A program made the translations under genes and the position numbers. DNA of 64,000 bases from positions 248,001 through 312,000 of the forward strand of contig JAFRUE010000002.1 in the NCBI GenBank assembly GCA_017441925.1, written 5' to 3'. The notes beneath the pieces were generated by a model, which saw only the letters and a list, made by a program, of their open reading frames with translations, was not told the origin of the DNA and did no database searches. Shown here piece by piece: positions 41,694-51,013 of this stretch; the stretch's first letter is position 1; each line of letters starts with the position of its first letter. This DNA comes from Bacillota bacterium. Its GTDB lineage: Bacteria; Bacillota; Clostridia; Lachnospirales; Bianqueaceae.

Positions 41694-42563
41694 TTATTTC
41701 CTGTTGACCTCGTAGTAATCTCTCTCGATCAGCAGATCGTATTCTGTTTTCTGTCCGTCCGGAGCTTCGATCGTCAGGACCGTGCGGCCCGCATGCTTAA
41801 ACTCCGCGTGAAGCAGATGACCGTCACCGTCCGGGAATGGAATGATACTGACTTCTCCGTATCTGTCATCTTCCAGATATACAGAATAGGTACTGTCAAA
41901 ACGATGCTCGTCATTGCTGCCCATGATATCGGTGCTGTATACCGGCGGTTTCAGGAAAGAATAGACTGTCAGACCTATGATCAGTACGCAGCTCACCACT
42001 GCTCCGATCAGCCGGATCTTCCTGTCATTAAAGATCGCCAGCGGATACAGGATCATCGTTGCCGCGCAGAACAGAACGATCAGGATATAGTACGGATAGC
42101 TGAAAATGAACCGGGACAGATATGTCCCGTATGAATCGGCAACAAGAACGATCATCGGCAGCAGGATCAGATATCCCCACCACTTGTCCTTCTTCATGTA
42201 ATATCCGATGAATCCCATCGGCAGGCAGAGAATCGTCCAGATGAACCAGTATTTGTAATAGCCGAAAATACTCCATCCCATATAGCTGAACGGGACCTGG
42301 ATCAGATAGACAAGGGGCTGGCTGATCAGGAAAAACACAAAGCATTTCAGCGCGGAATCCAGATTGGATCTGCTGTTCATGATGATCAGAATACCGAAAA
42401 ACACCCATACTTCAAACGTAACGGTGATCGTATTGAACGATGTGTATTCCAGTGCGGGAATGAGAGCCATCACTGCTGTATATACGCCTGCGATCACCGC
42501 GAAAATGATCAGTTTCGGCCAGGTCAGATTTATTCCGCCGAACAGTTTTTTAAGCTTATCCAT
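41694..42563 (-). CDS. Multi-helix membrane protein of unknown function
   Basis: I do not recognise this 289-residue protein. It has about seven hydrophobic helices (residues 17-205), then an extracellular or cytoplasmic beta-rich tail of 85 residues (STDIMGSNDEHRFDSTYSVYL onward, ending in a GRTVLTIEAPDG strand). AAAAGGAGC lies upstream of the ATG. It lies just upstream of the phosphatase lipoprotein gene by 39 bases and may be cotranscribed with it, which would suggest a shared envelope role. Confidence 0.7.
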   Translation of the reverse strand: MDKLKKLFGGINLTWPKLIIFAVIAGVYTAVMALIPALEYTSFNTITVTFEVWVFFGILIIMNSRSNLDSALKCFVFFLISQPLVYLIQVPFSYMGWSIFGYYKYWFIWTILCLPMGFIGYYMKKDKWWGYLILLPMIVLVADSYGTYLSRFIFSYPYYILIVLFCAATMILYPLAIFNDRKIRLIGAVVSCVLIIGLTVYSFLKPPVYSTDIMGSNDEHRFDSTYSVYLEDDRYGEVSIIPFPDGDGHLLHAEFKHAGRTVLTIEAPDGQKTEYDLLIERDYYEVNRK

Positions 42564-42618
42564 AAGTACAAATCAGCTCCTTTTTGATTTCTCTGGCTTA
42601 TTATAACACAATTATGCC

Positions 42619-43209
42619 CTAGATGCGGATCGTCAGGACGTTCAGGCCGAGAATATTCTGATATCTAATATCATTTGCCATCCTGAAGACCATCCGGATA
42701 CCGATATTCCTGAGGATGTCATCACCTTCGGTAATCCTCTGCCGTTCACCCGGATCAAAGGGGACGCAGTCGTCCTTGATCCGCAGGATCACGTGATCAT
42801 CCTTATGCACCACGCGCACATCAACCGTATGTTTCTTATTATCTTTAGTAAATCCGTGATCGATGACGTTTCCGGCCATCTCTTCCATAGACAGCCCGGC
42901 AAGATAAGCGCGGTGTCCGTCGATTCCACGGGAGTCGCTTATTCTTAAGAATGGAATACCCGAGAATTACAATATTCGTAACAACACCATTCAGAATATT
43001 GGCATAGTATACACTGTTCATTCCGGTCTTTGGAATCAGCAGCAAGGATCGGGCGGACCACAGTGTCCTGCGTCGACCCCGATGAAATTACTGGCAAAAT
43101 AACTGGAAACGATTCCGTTTACCGAGCCCACCAGCGATAGCAGTATCTGGACCGGAAGCAATCGGAACATCAGCTTCGTAATCATTTTCCTGTTTGAGGT
43201 CTGATCCAT
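42619..43209 (-). pseudogene. Degraded MATE transporter with C-terminal HATPase domain
   Basis: Three collinear pieces of one gene survive in different frames. The first 46 codons (MDQTSNRKMITKLMF to FIGVDA) are a MATE-type N-terminus with an ATG at 43209. A middle piece (about 43045-42950) reads LLIPKTGMNSVYYANILNG and aligns with the last part of a transporter. After a frame change near 42945 the third piece (42940-42619) reads RGIDGHRAYLAGLSMEEMAGN and then a complete GHKL ATPase end. An intact MATE-ATPase fusion should be near 600-900 codons, so most of the transporter is deleted. The third piece alone could make an 89-residue ATPase fragment, but no ribosome site supports it. Confidence 0.85.
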
Positions 43210-43252
43210 GAATAAAGCCTCCTGATTTATGACATACCGGTATATATGCAGA

Positions 43253-44524
43253 TCACGCAAGCCCGGGAGGACACGGCCTGCCCTCTGCCCGGCAATACGC
43301 GTAATACAGTTCCTCGGTCGCGAGCGCCATCTTGGTGACGGAGAAATCCTCCCCTTCAGGATAGATATACCAGGTATCCGTCAGTGTGTTCAGATCCACA
43401 CAGTCGCCGTGTTTGCCCAGGTAATCATACTCGATATGGCAGGAATACAGAGACGGTACGGACTTGTCCATGGCAAAAGGATCCCCGTCCGTATCCACTC
43501 CGCGGACCGTAAATCCATTCATATCGTGGACCAGCGTGCCCTCGCCCAGGCGGATGAATTTCTTTGCGTTCGGCAGAGTATCTACCGTGACCTTCAGCTC
43601 GCCGCTGGAATAGGTTCCGGCCTCCACTTCCCTGCGTACATTCGCGCGTTCCCACTCATACCAGTCCGGAATATGGCTGAACTCTGTATCTCCCTTCTCC
43701 GCCTCCAGCTCGCCGAGCTCGGACAGATGCCACCGCTTGCCGCATGCTTCGCAGTAAAGGTATTCTCCCCTGGACCGCATACGGAATTCCTTCCCGCAGG
43801 ACGGACATTGGTACAGGACTTTATGCAGCCCCTCGGCTCTTTTTTTATACGTGACATGAATGCCTCGCTCTTTCTGCCAGGCATACTCATCGTACTGAAA
43901 AGCTTCCACGATCCGGCGGTTCAGCTCGCTGACCGGCACTGTTCTAAGCTCTTCCGGCGTGAACAGGAGCTTCATCTCCGCCTCCGTCGGGGCGACGTTC
44001 CGGTCATGCAGATTCCAGAACGGTGAATTGATGTGATGACCGTGACAGATCAACGTGACCACCGGCACACGGAGCAGCCGGCAAAGCTTGCCCAAAGATT
44101 CGGGCAGCACGGCCGTCGTCCCGCAGAGCGAATAACGGGCCTCCGGATAGATCATGGCGACGTCGCCGTTACGGATCGTCTGCTGCAGATGCCGGACCAT
44201 CGTGACATCATTCGTGAATTTGCGCTTGCAGATACACCCGACATTGCGCAGCAGCCATTCCCGCCCGATGAATCCGTCGATCGCAACGACATAATTGGCG
44301 CGGCTCGGCCAGATCGCCTTGGTCGCGACTTTGAAATCCATAAAGGCGTTATGATTGCAAAGCAGCACATAGGGCGGCTTCAGCCCTTTGACACCGGTCC
44401 GGGTGATTCTGACACGATGCTTCCATACGTCCGGCAGACTGAGCAGGATGGTCAGCGGATGCAGAAACCGCCTGGTCCTTACCGGCGGGATCGTCATGTC
44501 AAAACGCTCATAATTCTGTGCCAT
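43253..44524 (-). CDS. PlsC-like acyltransferase with zinc-ribbon C-terminal region
   Basis: Residues 40-200 contain the 1-acylglycerol-3-phosphate acyltransferase motifs: NHNAFMD (motif I, HX4D), GFIGREWLLRNVG, and YPEARYS (motif III, PEG replaced by PEA). The segment around residue 235-265 has two CxxC pairs, CPSCGKEF and CEACGKRW, that would bind zinc. A beta-rich C-terminus of 150 residues follows. At 423 residues it is nearly twice a normal PlsC. It probably acylates a glycolipid or lysophospholipid at the membrane; the zinc ribbon is unusual. It starts 18 bases after the GH4 stop. Confidence 0.87.
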   Translation of the reverse strand: MAQNYERFDMTIPPVRTRRFLHPLTILLSLPDVWKHRVRITRTGVKGLKPPYVLLCNHNAFMDFKVATKAIWPSRANYVVAIDGFIGREWLLRNVGCICKRKFTNDVTMVRHLQQTIRNGDVAMIYPEARYSLCGTTAVLPESLGKLCRLLRVPVVTLICHGHHINSPFWNLHDRNVAPTEAEMKLLFTPEELRTVPVSELNRRIVEAFQYDEYAWQKERGIHVTYKKRAEGLHKVLYQCPSCGKEFRMRSRGEYLYCEACGKRWHLSELGELEAEKGDTEFSHIPDWYEWERANVRREVEAGTYSSGELKVTVDTLPNAKKFIRLGEGTLVHDMNGFTVRGVDTDGDPFAMDKSVPSLYSCHIEYDYLGKHGDCVDLNTLTDTWYIYPEGEDFSVTKMALATEELYYAYCRAEGRPCPPGLA

Positions 44525-44542
44525 AGATCACGTTCTCCTGTT

Positions 44543-45862
44543 TTAGTGATATTCCGGAAGCCAGCTTCCGTGTGCTTCGATCAGATCGTCCACCAGATGG
44601 CGTATCTCGTCTACAGAAAGCTCGCTGCCGCAGTGCGGATCCATCATGGCCGCCTGATAGATATGGTCTTTCTTCCGTGTGACAGCGGCCTCGATCGTCA
44701 GCAGCTGTACGTTGATATTCGTCATGTTCATGGCAGCGCACTGTACCGGGAGCCGGCCTACATGACACGGATTGATACCGCGGCCGTCCACCATGCAGGG
44801 CACCTCTACACAGGCGTCCTCCGGCAGATTCTCGATCAGGAACCCGGTATTCAGCACATTCCCGCCGATCTTGTAGGGATTCCCCGTGACGACCGCTTCC
44901 ATAATGCGGGAAGCATATTCGCCGGAACGTTCGTGCGTCAGACTGCCGCGCTCTCTTAAGCCCTCCAGCTCTTTCTGCCAGCCGTTGATCTGGTTGACGC
45001 ATCGCCTCGGATACTCATCCAGCGGGATATTGAACTTATCGATCAGCTCCGGATATTTGCTCTTGATATAGAACATATTGTACTCCGCATTGTGCTCGCT
45101 GCTCTCCGTCACATAATAACCGAATTTGTCGATATAGTCCAGACGCACCATATCATTATGCTTACCGGAGGCATTCTTTTCTTTGGCGCGGCGGCGCACC
45201 TCGGGATAGAGATCCACGCCGTTTTTATCCTTCAGTTCGATCAGCCAGCCCATATGATTGATGCCCGCGATGAGCTCTTTGCGGCCTTCCAGCTTGTCCT
45301 CCATGCCGAGCTCCTCCAGCAGTCTCTTGGAGCAGACCTGAACGCTGTGGCACAGTCCGACCGTCTTAACACCCGTATAGCGCAGCATATAACCCGTCAG
45401 CATCGCCATCGGATTGGTGTAATTCAGGAAAAGCGCGTCAGGACAGACCTCTTCCATATCCCTGGCAAAATCAGCCATGACCGGGATCGTACGCAGAGCG
45501 CGCATGATTCCTCCGATGCCTAAAGTGTCAGCAATGGTCTGACGCAGGCCGTATTTCTTAGGCACTTCAAAATCGATGATCGTACACGGATCATAGAGTC
45601 CGACCTGAATGGCATTAATGACGAAATCCGCTCCGCGCAGGGCTTCTTTGCGGTTCTCGACACCCAGCCAGGTCGTGATCTTCGCATGGCCGCCCATCGT
45701 GCTGTTCATCATCCCGATGATCTCGGCACTCTCCGCAAGCCTCTTCCCGTCGATATCGTACAGACTGAATTCCGCATCCTTCAGGACCTCGCTGCACATG
45801 CAATCGCCCAGGACGTTGCGGACAAATACAGTACTGCCGGCTCCCATAAACGTGATCTTCAT
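44543..45862 (-). CDS. melA: GH4 alpha-galactosidase (NAD+/Mn2+-dependent)
   Basis: The 439-residue protein starts with the NAD-binding ITFMGAGSTVFVRNV and has the GH4 landmarks: NYTNPMAMLTG around residue 150, GLCHSVQ around residue 175 with the Mn2+-binding Cys and His, INHMGW near residue 205, and DGRGINPCHVG near the end. GH4 enzymes cleave alpha-galactosides by an oxidation-elimination mechanism. It is cytoplasmic and matches MelA in length. It lies directly downstream of a GH43-like gene and upstream of the PlsC-like gene, in the second glycoside region. Confidence 0.94.
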   Translation of the reverse strand: MKITFMGAGSTVFVRNVLGDCMCSEVLKDAEFSLYDIDGKRLAESAEIIGMMNSTMGGHAKITTWLGVENRKEALRGADFVINAIQVGLYDPCTIIDFEVPKKYGLRQTIADTLGIGGIMRALRTIPVMADFARDMEEVCPDALFLNYTNPMAMLTGYMLRYTGVKTVGLCHSVQVCSKRLLEELGMEDKLEGRKELIAGINHMGWLIELKDKNGVDLYPEVRRRAKEKNASGKHNDMVRLDYIDKFGYYVTESSEHNAEYNMFYIKSKYPELIDKFNIPLDEYPRRCVNQINGWQKELEGLRERGSLTHERSGEYASRIMEAVVTGNPYKIGGNVLNTGFLIENLPEDACVEVPCMVDGRGINPCHVGRLPVQCAAMNMTNINVQLLTIEAAVTRKKDHIYQAAMMDPHCGSELSVDEIRHLVDDLIEAHGSWLPEYH

Positions 45863-45900
45863 AATGCTGTCTCCTTTTGTCGGTTTATAATATACAGATC

Positions 45901-46857
45901 TTATCTGTTATAGGACTCGTCGTCATAGTCAAAAGCTTTGATCCTGTTGTATTCTTCTTCGGTAATGGCGAGCACTGTCCCGTGCTTAAATCCGTACGGG
46001 TATGAGAAATCCGCGTCTGCCCGTTTGAATACGCCGCTTGCGATATCGTCTGTCCGGAAAGACACATAGCCCTGACCCTTGCCTCTTACCCCGTAGAAAT
46101 CAAGAAACAGATTCCAGCCGCCGTCCTCAAGCCGACAGGCTGTCGGCGCTTCATAGGACTGAGAACCGCCCGCAAGACGGCTCATCTCCTTGTCAAACTC
46201 ATGCCTGCGGGTAAAAGGTCCCGTGATACTGTCAGCCTCCAGGAGGATCACGGCCGCCGGATTCCCGTCACTTTTGACCCACATGTAGTACTTCCCGTTC
46301 TCTTCCACCATACAGGAATCGATCACACCACTGTCTTCCTTCTCATAAAGGATCCTCGGCTCGTCGTAATGCTCAAAATCCCTGGTCCTCGTATACCAGA
46401 TGCACATTTTCATGTCCTTCTCAGGGATCGGCGACGACCAGTGCAGAATATATCCGCCGTTCTGACTGTCCCGGGTAATATCCGGCGCCCAGCAGCATCC
46501 CGTCCCAGGCTTTTTGACAGGGACGGCTTGCTCCTTAGACCAGTGCAGCAGATCCTCCGATTCCCACATCATCAGGCAATTGCTGCCGTAACGCTGGATA
46601 TTGCCCCACTGGCCTTTGTAATGCTCCCGGAACATATACGAGAGGCTGAGATCCGTGGCGAAAATATAAAACTTCCCGTTATCCACCCGCACGATCGCCA
46701 TGTCCCGCACACCTTTCTCATTCAGCATCGCCCAGAGCACCGGCTGGCCGTTGTTGATGGCCTCCCAGTGGAATCCGTCCCTGCTCACGCCGAAATAGAC
46801 CTGCTCTCCGTCGGGTGTTCTTTTCTCCTTAAAATGCACAAACAGATAATGCTGCAT
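45901..46857 (-). CDS. GH43-like five-bladed propeller glycosidase
   Basis: This 318-residue protein repeats the propeller motif YFGVSRDGFHWEAI, RDMAIVRVDNGKFYIF, SEDLLHWSKEQ and TRTRDFEHYD. Candidate catalytic residues are in VRDMAIV, WAPDITRD and SYEAPTA, corresponding to base, pKa modulator and acid in GH43. There is no signal peptide. It is probably an exo-arabinosidase or related enzyme acting on imported oligosaccharides. GGAGACGC precedes the ATG. A GH117 or GH130-like fold member is the main alternative. Confidence 0.82.
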   Translation of the reverse strand: MQHYLFVHFKEKRTPDGEQVYFGVSRDGFHWEAINNGQPVLWAMLNEKGVRDMAIVRVDNGKFYIFATDLSLSYMFREHYKGQWGNIQRYGSNCLMMWESEDLLHWSKEQAVPVKKPGTGCCWAPDITRDSQNGGYILHWSSPIPEKDMKMCIWYTRTRDFEHYDEPRILYEKEDSGVIDSCMVEENGKYYMWVKSDGNPAAVILLEADSITGPFTRRHEFDKEMSRLAGGSQSYEAPTACRLEDGGWNLFLDFYGVRGKGQGYVSFRTDDIASGVFKRADADFSYPYGFKHGTVLAITEEEYNRIKAFDYDDESYNR

Positions 46858-46920
46858 AATGCGTCTCCTTCCCGCAGACAGTCTGTAAAAAGTGTCCCTT
46901 CCGGCACAGCAGGCCGGTAT

Positions 46921-47352
46921 TCAGAACATCTTTCCCTCGAACCTGTACACCGGCATCTCGTTAAAATCATAATCCGCCAGATCTTCCAGATAGATATTGG
47001 TGGTGCATCCGCAGTGCACCATGATATTCGAATCCGCATTCCTGTCGACGTGCACGACGACGACAGGTTTGCCGATCGAATAGGCATAACCGCATTCCCA
47101 CGCGGTGCCGGAATCACTGTTGCTCCCGTAATACAGGGCGGCGACCAGGTCCGCTTTTCTGATCTCCGCTGTGTCCATCTCAAAAAGCTGCCCGGCCCAC
47201 TCGGCCGAACCGGGCTCGACATCCGATCCATGCCGCATCGGACTGAAGAAAGACAGCCCTTTCTCCATCAGTACTTTCTCCGCGTATTCGATGTTCCGCA
47301 CCTCAGTCTCATTGAAAAACGGCCCGGCCAGATAAACTCTCTTCTCTTTCAT
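46921..47352 (-). CDS. Nucleoside 2-deoxyribosyltransferase
   Basis: The 143-residue protein begins VYLAGPFFNETE, followed by the FSPMRHGSD and SDSGTAWECGYAYSIGKPVV motifs that define nucleoside deoxyribosyltransferases; the Glu of AWECG is the catalytic nucleophile position. It transfers deoxyribose between bases in nucleotide salvage. I use the ATG at 47352, with AAAGGAAAG 5 bases before it. It is unrelated in function to its glycosidase neighbours but shares their strand and spacing. Confidence 0.9.
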   Translation of the reverse strand: MKEKRVYLAGPFFNETEVRNIEYAEKVLMEKGLSFFSPMRHGSDVEPGSAEWAGQLFEMDTAEIRKADLVAALYYGSNSDSGTAWECGYAYSIGKPVVVVHVDRNADSNIMVHCGCTTNIYLEDLADYDFNEMPVYRFEGKMF

Positions 47353-47380
47353 AAGCTTTCCTTTACAAATCTGCCGCCGG

Positions 47381-48055
47381 TTACCGCAGCAGACCGTACG
47401 CTGCGGCACGCACGCGCATATGATGATATTCCTCATTGTTGAGGAACGTATTGTGCATATAGACCGCCGAGAAATGATTCGCGGGATCTATGGAAGTCCA
47501 TGTGCCCGCAGCGCCTGTCCAGCCGAACTCTCCCGGTGTGGAGTTGCTGACACCGGCGATATTCATCATGGTCCGCACACCAAGACCGTAACCGTATCCT
47601 TCGAGATAGGTGTTGCTAAACTCCTTAAGCTGCGTCTCGTTCAGCATATTGGTCCGCATCAGATCGATCGTATTCTTTCCGATGATCCGGGTGTCCTGAT
47701 ATACGCCTCCACAGGCCAGCATCTGTGTGAAAACGGCATAATCGCGCAGGTTGGAGAAAAGTCCGGCTCCGCCGCCTTCATATACCTGGTCCGGCTCGAA
47801 ACGGATATCCCGGGATCCGTCCGGTTCATAGATACCCTTATCGTTCATGCGGTACAGGACAGCCATCCTCTCCCGCTGGTCTCCGGAATACCGGTAGCCG
47901 GTCGAAGTCATATTCAGAGGCTCAAAAATCTCTTTTTTCAGGAATTCTCCGACCGTCATACCGCTGCAGCGCTCGATCAGCGCGGCGACCATCTCGTGGC
48001 CGAAACCATAGAGCCAGTGCTCGCCCGGATCGAACCGCAGCGGAACGGATGCCAT
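47381..48055 (-). pseudogene. Serine hydrolase (beta-lactamase class C family), 5'-truncated
   Basis: The 224 codons cover the C-terminal two-thirds of an esterase/class C beta-lactamase domain: WLYGFGHEMVAALIERCSG near the start is the Tyr motif region, VYEGGGAGLFSNLRDYAVF and EFGWTGAAGTW (HTG-like) follow. The first 150 residues, including the catalytic SxxK motif, are missing. The 45 bases upstream hold no remnant before the next gene. Curiously, the truncated frame begins ATG with AGGAGG 8 bases upstream, so it may be translated, but it cannot be an active enzyme. Confidence 0.82.
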
Positions 48056-48100
48056 GGCGGCAACCTCCTGTCTGTAATCTGTATTCTCTCTGTCCCGGAA

Positions 48101-48610
48101 TTACCGGTCTGTCTGCGCCAGGCCGGTGCAGAAATCCTTGAACGCGTTCCTGTCTCCGACAGACGCGAACTTATACTCCTGATACTTGGATTTGTCGTTC
48201 TTCCAGTAAATGTACGTCCACGGGCCGGAATCGCCGGTCTCGTCGGAGATCTGTCTCTCGCTGACCGTTCCGTCCTTAAGCAGCCTGCAGAAAGCCAGCC
48301 ACTCCTCTTCAGACAGTTCGAAAGTCCCGGAGGACGTGATGTCTTTCTCCGTCGCCGGACCGTACTCGCCGGGTCTCTCCCTGGTTTCATGATGGAACAT
48401 GTACCTGCCGTCTTCCACATAGAAGCGGTATCTCTGGTAGAACGCGTTATAGTTGATATTCTCGTAGGTATAATAGAAATCCGTGATATCCGTCACCGGG
48501 ATATTCCTGTTCGTGATCTTCTCTACACCGTCTGCAGCATCATCTTTGCATCCTGAAAACAGCGCTGCACAGCACAGACTCATCAGAACCATAATCAGCA
48601 TCCGTTTCAT
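48101..48610 (-). CDS. Lipoprotein of unknown function
   Basis: The 169-residue protein has a signal peptide and lipobox FSGCKDD (Cys21). The mature part is beta-rich with conserved-looking aromatic residues (FYYTYENINYNAFYQRY) and ends YKFASVGDRNAFKDFCTGL. I recognise no enzyme motif. It lies 26 bases after the aminotransferase stop and is probably cotranscribed with it. Confidence 0.75.
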   Translation of the reverse strand: MKRMLIMVLMSLCCAALFSGCKDDAADGVEKITNRNIPVTDITDFYYTYENINYNAFYQRYRFYVEDGRYMFHHETRERPGEYGPATEKDITSSGTFELSEEEWLAFCRLLKDGTVSERQISDETGDSGPWTYIYWKNDKSKYQEYKFASVGDRNAFKDFCTGLAQTDR

Positions 48611-48636
48611 TTCGGCCTCCTCTCAGCATCCGGCGC

Positions 48637-49479
48637 TTAACCCGCCGTTTCGGTCAGAAACTCATTCAGCATGTATTCCCTGATCGTTTCATACAAAGCC
48701 GGATCCTTCATTCCGACAGGCTTGCCGTCGACATGATCCGCATGCAGGCATAGTTTGCTGGAACTTGTCACGATCACTTCATCCGCCGCGAACAGCTCAT
48801 CCAGCGTGAAAGGCTCCTCTTTATACGGAACATGGAGAGCCTCGCATGCCCTTAGCAGATGCGCGCGTGTGATTCCGGGCAGGATCAGATTATCCGTAGG
48901 CGCCGTATAAAGTGTCCCGTCCTTCAGGATATGAACGTTGCTGTGCGCACATTCCGTCACGCGGCCGCCCGGACGGTACAGTACCGCCTCCACGCAGCCT
49001 GCCTCTGCGGCTCTCTGGCTCGCCATTACGGAAGGGATCAGATTAAGTGTCTTGATATTGCAGTGGAAGAACCTCGTATCTTCCTGTGTGATCAGCTGCA
49101 CGGGCTTCTTCCCGTCCGCGATTTCAGCCGGAGTCAGCGTAATCCACAGATTGCCGGCCCCCTCTGTAAACGTGTGCTTTCGCAGGCCGGTCCCGCGCGT
49201 GACCTGATAATAGACAAACAGATTGCCGCTGTCCATCTTGCTGACAAGATCGTTTAGAATTCTCTTCAGCTCTTCTTTGCCGACGGGTACCTCGATCTCC
49301 AGCGCTGCCGCGCTCCTAAAGAGCCTGTCCACATGCTCGTCCAGTGCAAAAATATGATAATTCCGGCAGGGACCCGCGTCATATACACCGTCGCCGAACC
49401 ATGACGCACGGTCGTTCATCGGTACGGTCATTTCCTCAAGCGGTCCGTATTTGCCGTTATAATAACCCAGCCGTTCCAT
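48637..49479 (-). CDS. Aminotransferase class IV, D-alanine-type transaminase
   Basis: The 280-residue PLP enzyme matches fold-type IV transaminases: YYNGKYGPLEEM and DRASWFGDGVYD at the start, the PLP lysine in CNIKTLNLIPSV around residue 145, and CAHSNVHILKDG then LPGITRAHLL in the second half. The RGTGLRKHTF segment and length favour D-amino acid transaminase (Dat) over branched-chain enzymes. It makes D-amino acids, mainly D-glutamate and D-alanine, for cell wall precursors. Confidence 0.9.
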   Translation of the reverse strand: MERLGYYNGKYGPLEEMTVPMNDRASWFGDGVYDAGPCRNYHIFALDEHVDRLFRSAAALEIEVPVGKEELKRILNDLVSKMDSGNLFVYYQVTRGTGLRKHTFTEGAGNLWITLTPAEIADGKKPVQLITQEDTRFFHCNIKTLNLIPSVMASQRAAEAGCVEAVLYRPGGRVTECAHSNVHILKDGTLYTAPTDNLILPGITRAHLLRACEALHVPYKEEPFTLDELFAADEVIVTSSSKLCLHADHVDGKPVGMKDPALYETIREYMLNEFLTETAG

Positions 49480-49508
49480 AATTCAGATACTCCTTTCACT
49501 GTATAATG

Positions 49509-50990
49509 TCACAGATCTATCGTATTGTTTTCGTAATGTTCTTTCAGCTTCTGCTCTTTGGCGATCTGCAGCTCGGATACTTTTTCTTTAGAAAGAGGAT
49601 ACCATACAAACAGGATCAGCGCCATCAATCCGAAGAGCACCGCAGGTATGATCGTCGCCATATCATACATGATCTTCAGATTCTCAAGCGTCTGCACCGC
49701 GCCTTTCGCATAGTTGTAATTCATGCCCAGCAGCGCTCCGTTCACGCATACCGCGGCTAGCACCTGTCCAAGCTTACGGAAGAAGTTAAAGAATGAATAC
49801 GCCGTGCCGTCATCCCGGCTGCCGGTCCTGACCTCGATATCGTCGATCGCGTCCGTTGCCATCGCCCATAGCTGCATGACCACGGTCGTAAGTCCGCAGC
49901 CGCTGATAAAGCAAAGCGCCAGGAAGATCCACATCAGGATCGACGGATCCATACCGCGCAGGAAAAACAGGACCAGATTGGCAGCCGCGGCAAAAGCCGT
50001 CCCGACCGCGCAGATTTCTTTTTTGCCCAGTTTGCGGGCGGCTTTCGGCAGGATGAACATCATGATGATCATCGGCGAGTACGTGCATGCCTGTGTGGCC
50101 AGGTTCATCCAGTTAGCGTGGAAATAGTCGTCAAAAAGATACGTATAAAAGCTCTGCGTGAACATCTGGCCGGCCAGCAGGAGCATCGCCGTCAGACTGA
50201 CCGTAATAAAAGCTTTATTGCGGAAAAGGATGCCGATGACTTTACGGGCAGCACCTTTCTCATGCGACCGCGGTTTGGTCTTGACACGCTCTTTATTGAG
50301 GAAAAACGCAATGATCAGCATGACTGCGGAGAGCACCGCCATTGAGATGACTCCCAGGATCACGGGCTGATACTGCATATCCGTGATGGCTTTGCCGTTC
50401 TCTCCGATAACGGGATTGCCAGCAGGATCCAGACGTTTAGCATAGGCAAAGCTCGCGATCAGAAGTACCGGGATGGAGCCCAGCGCCGCGCCGATGGACC
50501 GAAATACCGACAGTTTGCTGCGTTCGTTGACGTCGGTCGTTACAACGGAGGCCAGGGAGCCGTAGGGAATCTGCAGTACAGTGTACACCATTCCGAACAG
50601 AATATAGGTTACTGTCGCGTAGACGCACGTAATGACGGTATTGCCTTCCTCGCCGAACCCCGGGAACTTCACGAACAGAAGCACCGCGGAAACGGCCAGC
50701 GGAATGGCCACGTACAGGAACCATTGACGGTAGCGGCCGTATCTCGTCGGTCTGACCGTATCACAGATGCGGCCCATGATCGGATCGTTAACGGCATCCC
50801 ACACACGGGCAGCGATGAACATCAGCATGATGAAAAGCGGGCTGATATGGAAAATATCCGTGTAGAACTTCTGCAGCAGTGTCGTGACCAGACTGAATAC
50901 CAGGCATCCGGCCGCGTCGACCATAGCATAACCCAGGTAATCCTTTCCTTTCAGTCCGCTCGTACGGGCTATGAACGTCTGATCTGTCAT
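49509..50990 (-). CDS. GPH-family cation:sugar symporter
   Basis: This 493-residue membrane protein has about 12 helices and the GPH motif VWDAVNDPIMGRICDTVRPTRYGRY near residue 60, related to the symporter at 19709. The C-terminus is a short charged cytoplasmic tail. I place the start at MTDQTFIART, with AAAGGAGGA upstream. With the GH4 and GH43-like genes of the same strand it probably supplies alpha-galactoside or arabinoside substrates. Confidence 0.94.
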   Translation of the reverse strand: MTDQTFIARTSGLKGKDYLGYAMVDAAGCLVFSLVTTLLQKFYTDIFHISPLFIMLMFIAARVWDAVNDPIMGRICDTVRPTRYGRYRQWFLYVAIPLAVSAVLLFVKFPGFGEEGNTVITCVYATVTYILFGMVYTVLQIPYGSLASVVTTDVNERSKLSVFRSIGAALGSIPVLLIASFAYAKRLDPAGNPVIGENGKAITDMQYQPVILGVISMAVLSAVMLIIAFFLNKERVKTKPRSHEKGAARKVIGILFRNKAFITVSLTAMLLLAGQMFTQSFYTYLFDDYFHANWMNLATQACTYSPMIIMMFILPKAARKLGKKEICAVGTAFAAAANLVLFFLRGMDPSILMWIFLALCFISGCGLTTVVMQLWAMATDAIDDIEVRTGSRDDGTAYSFFNFFRKLGQVLAAVCVNGALLGMNYNYAKGAVQTLENLKIMYDMATIIPAVLFGLMALILFVWYPLSKEKVSELQIAKEQKLKEHYENNTIDL

Positions 50991-51013
50991 TGTGTTTCTT
51001 CCTCCTTTGTTCC

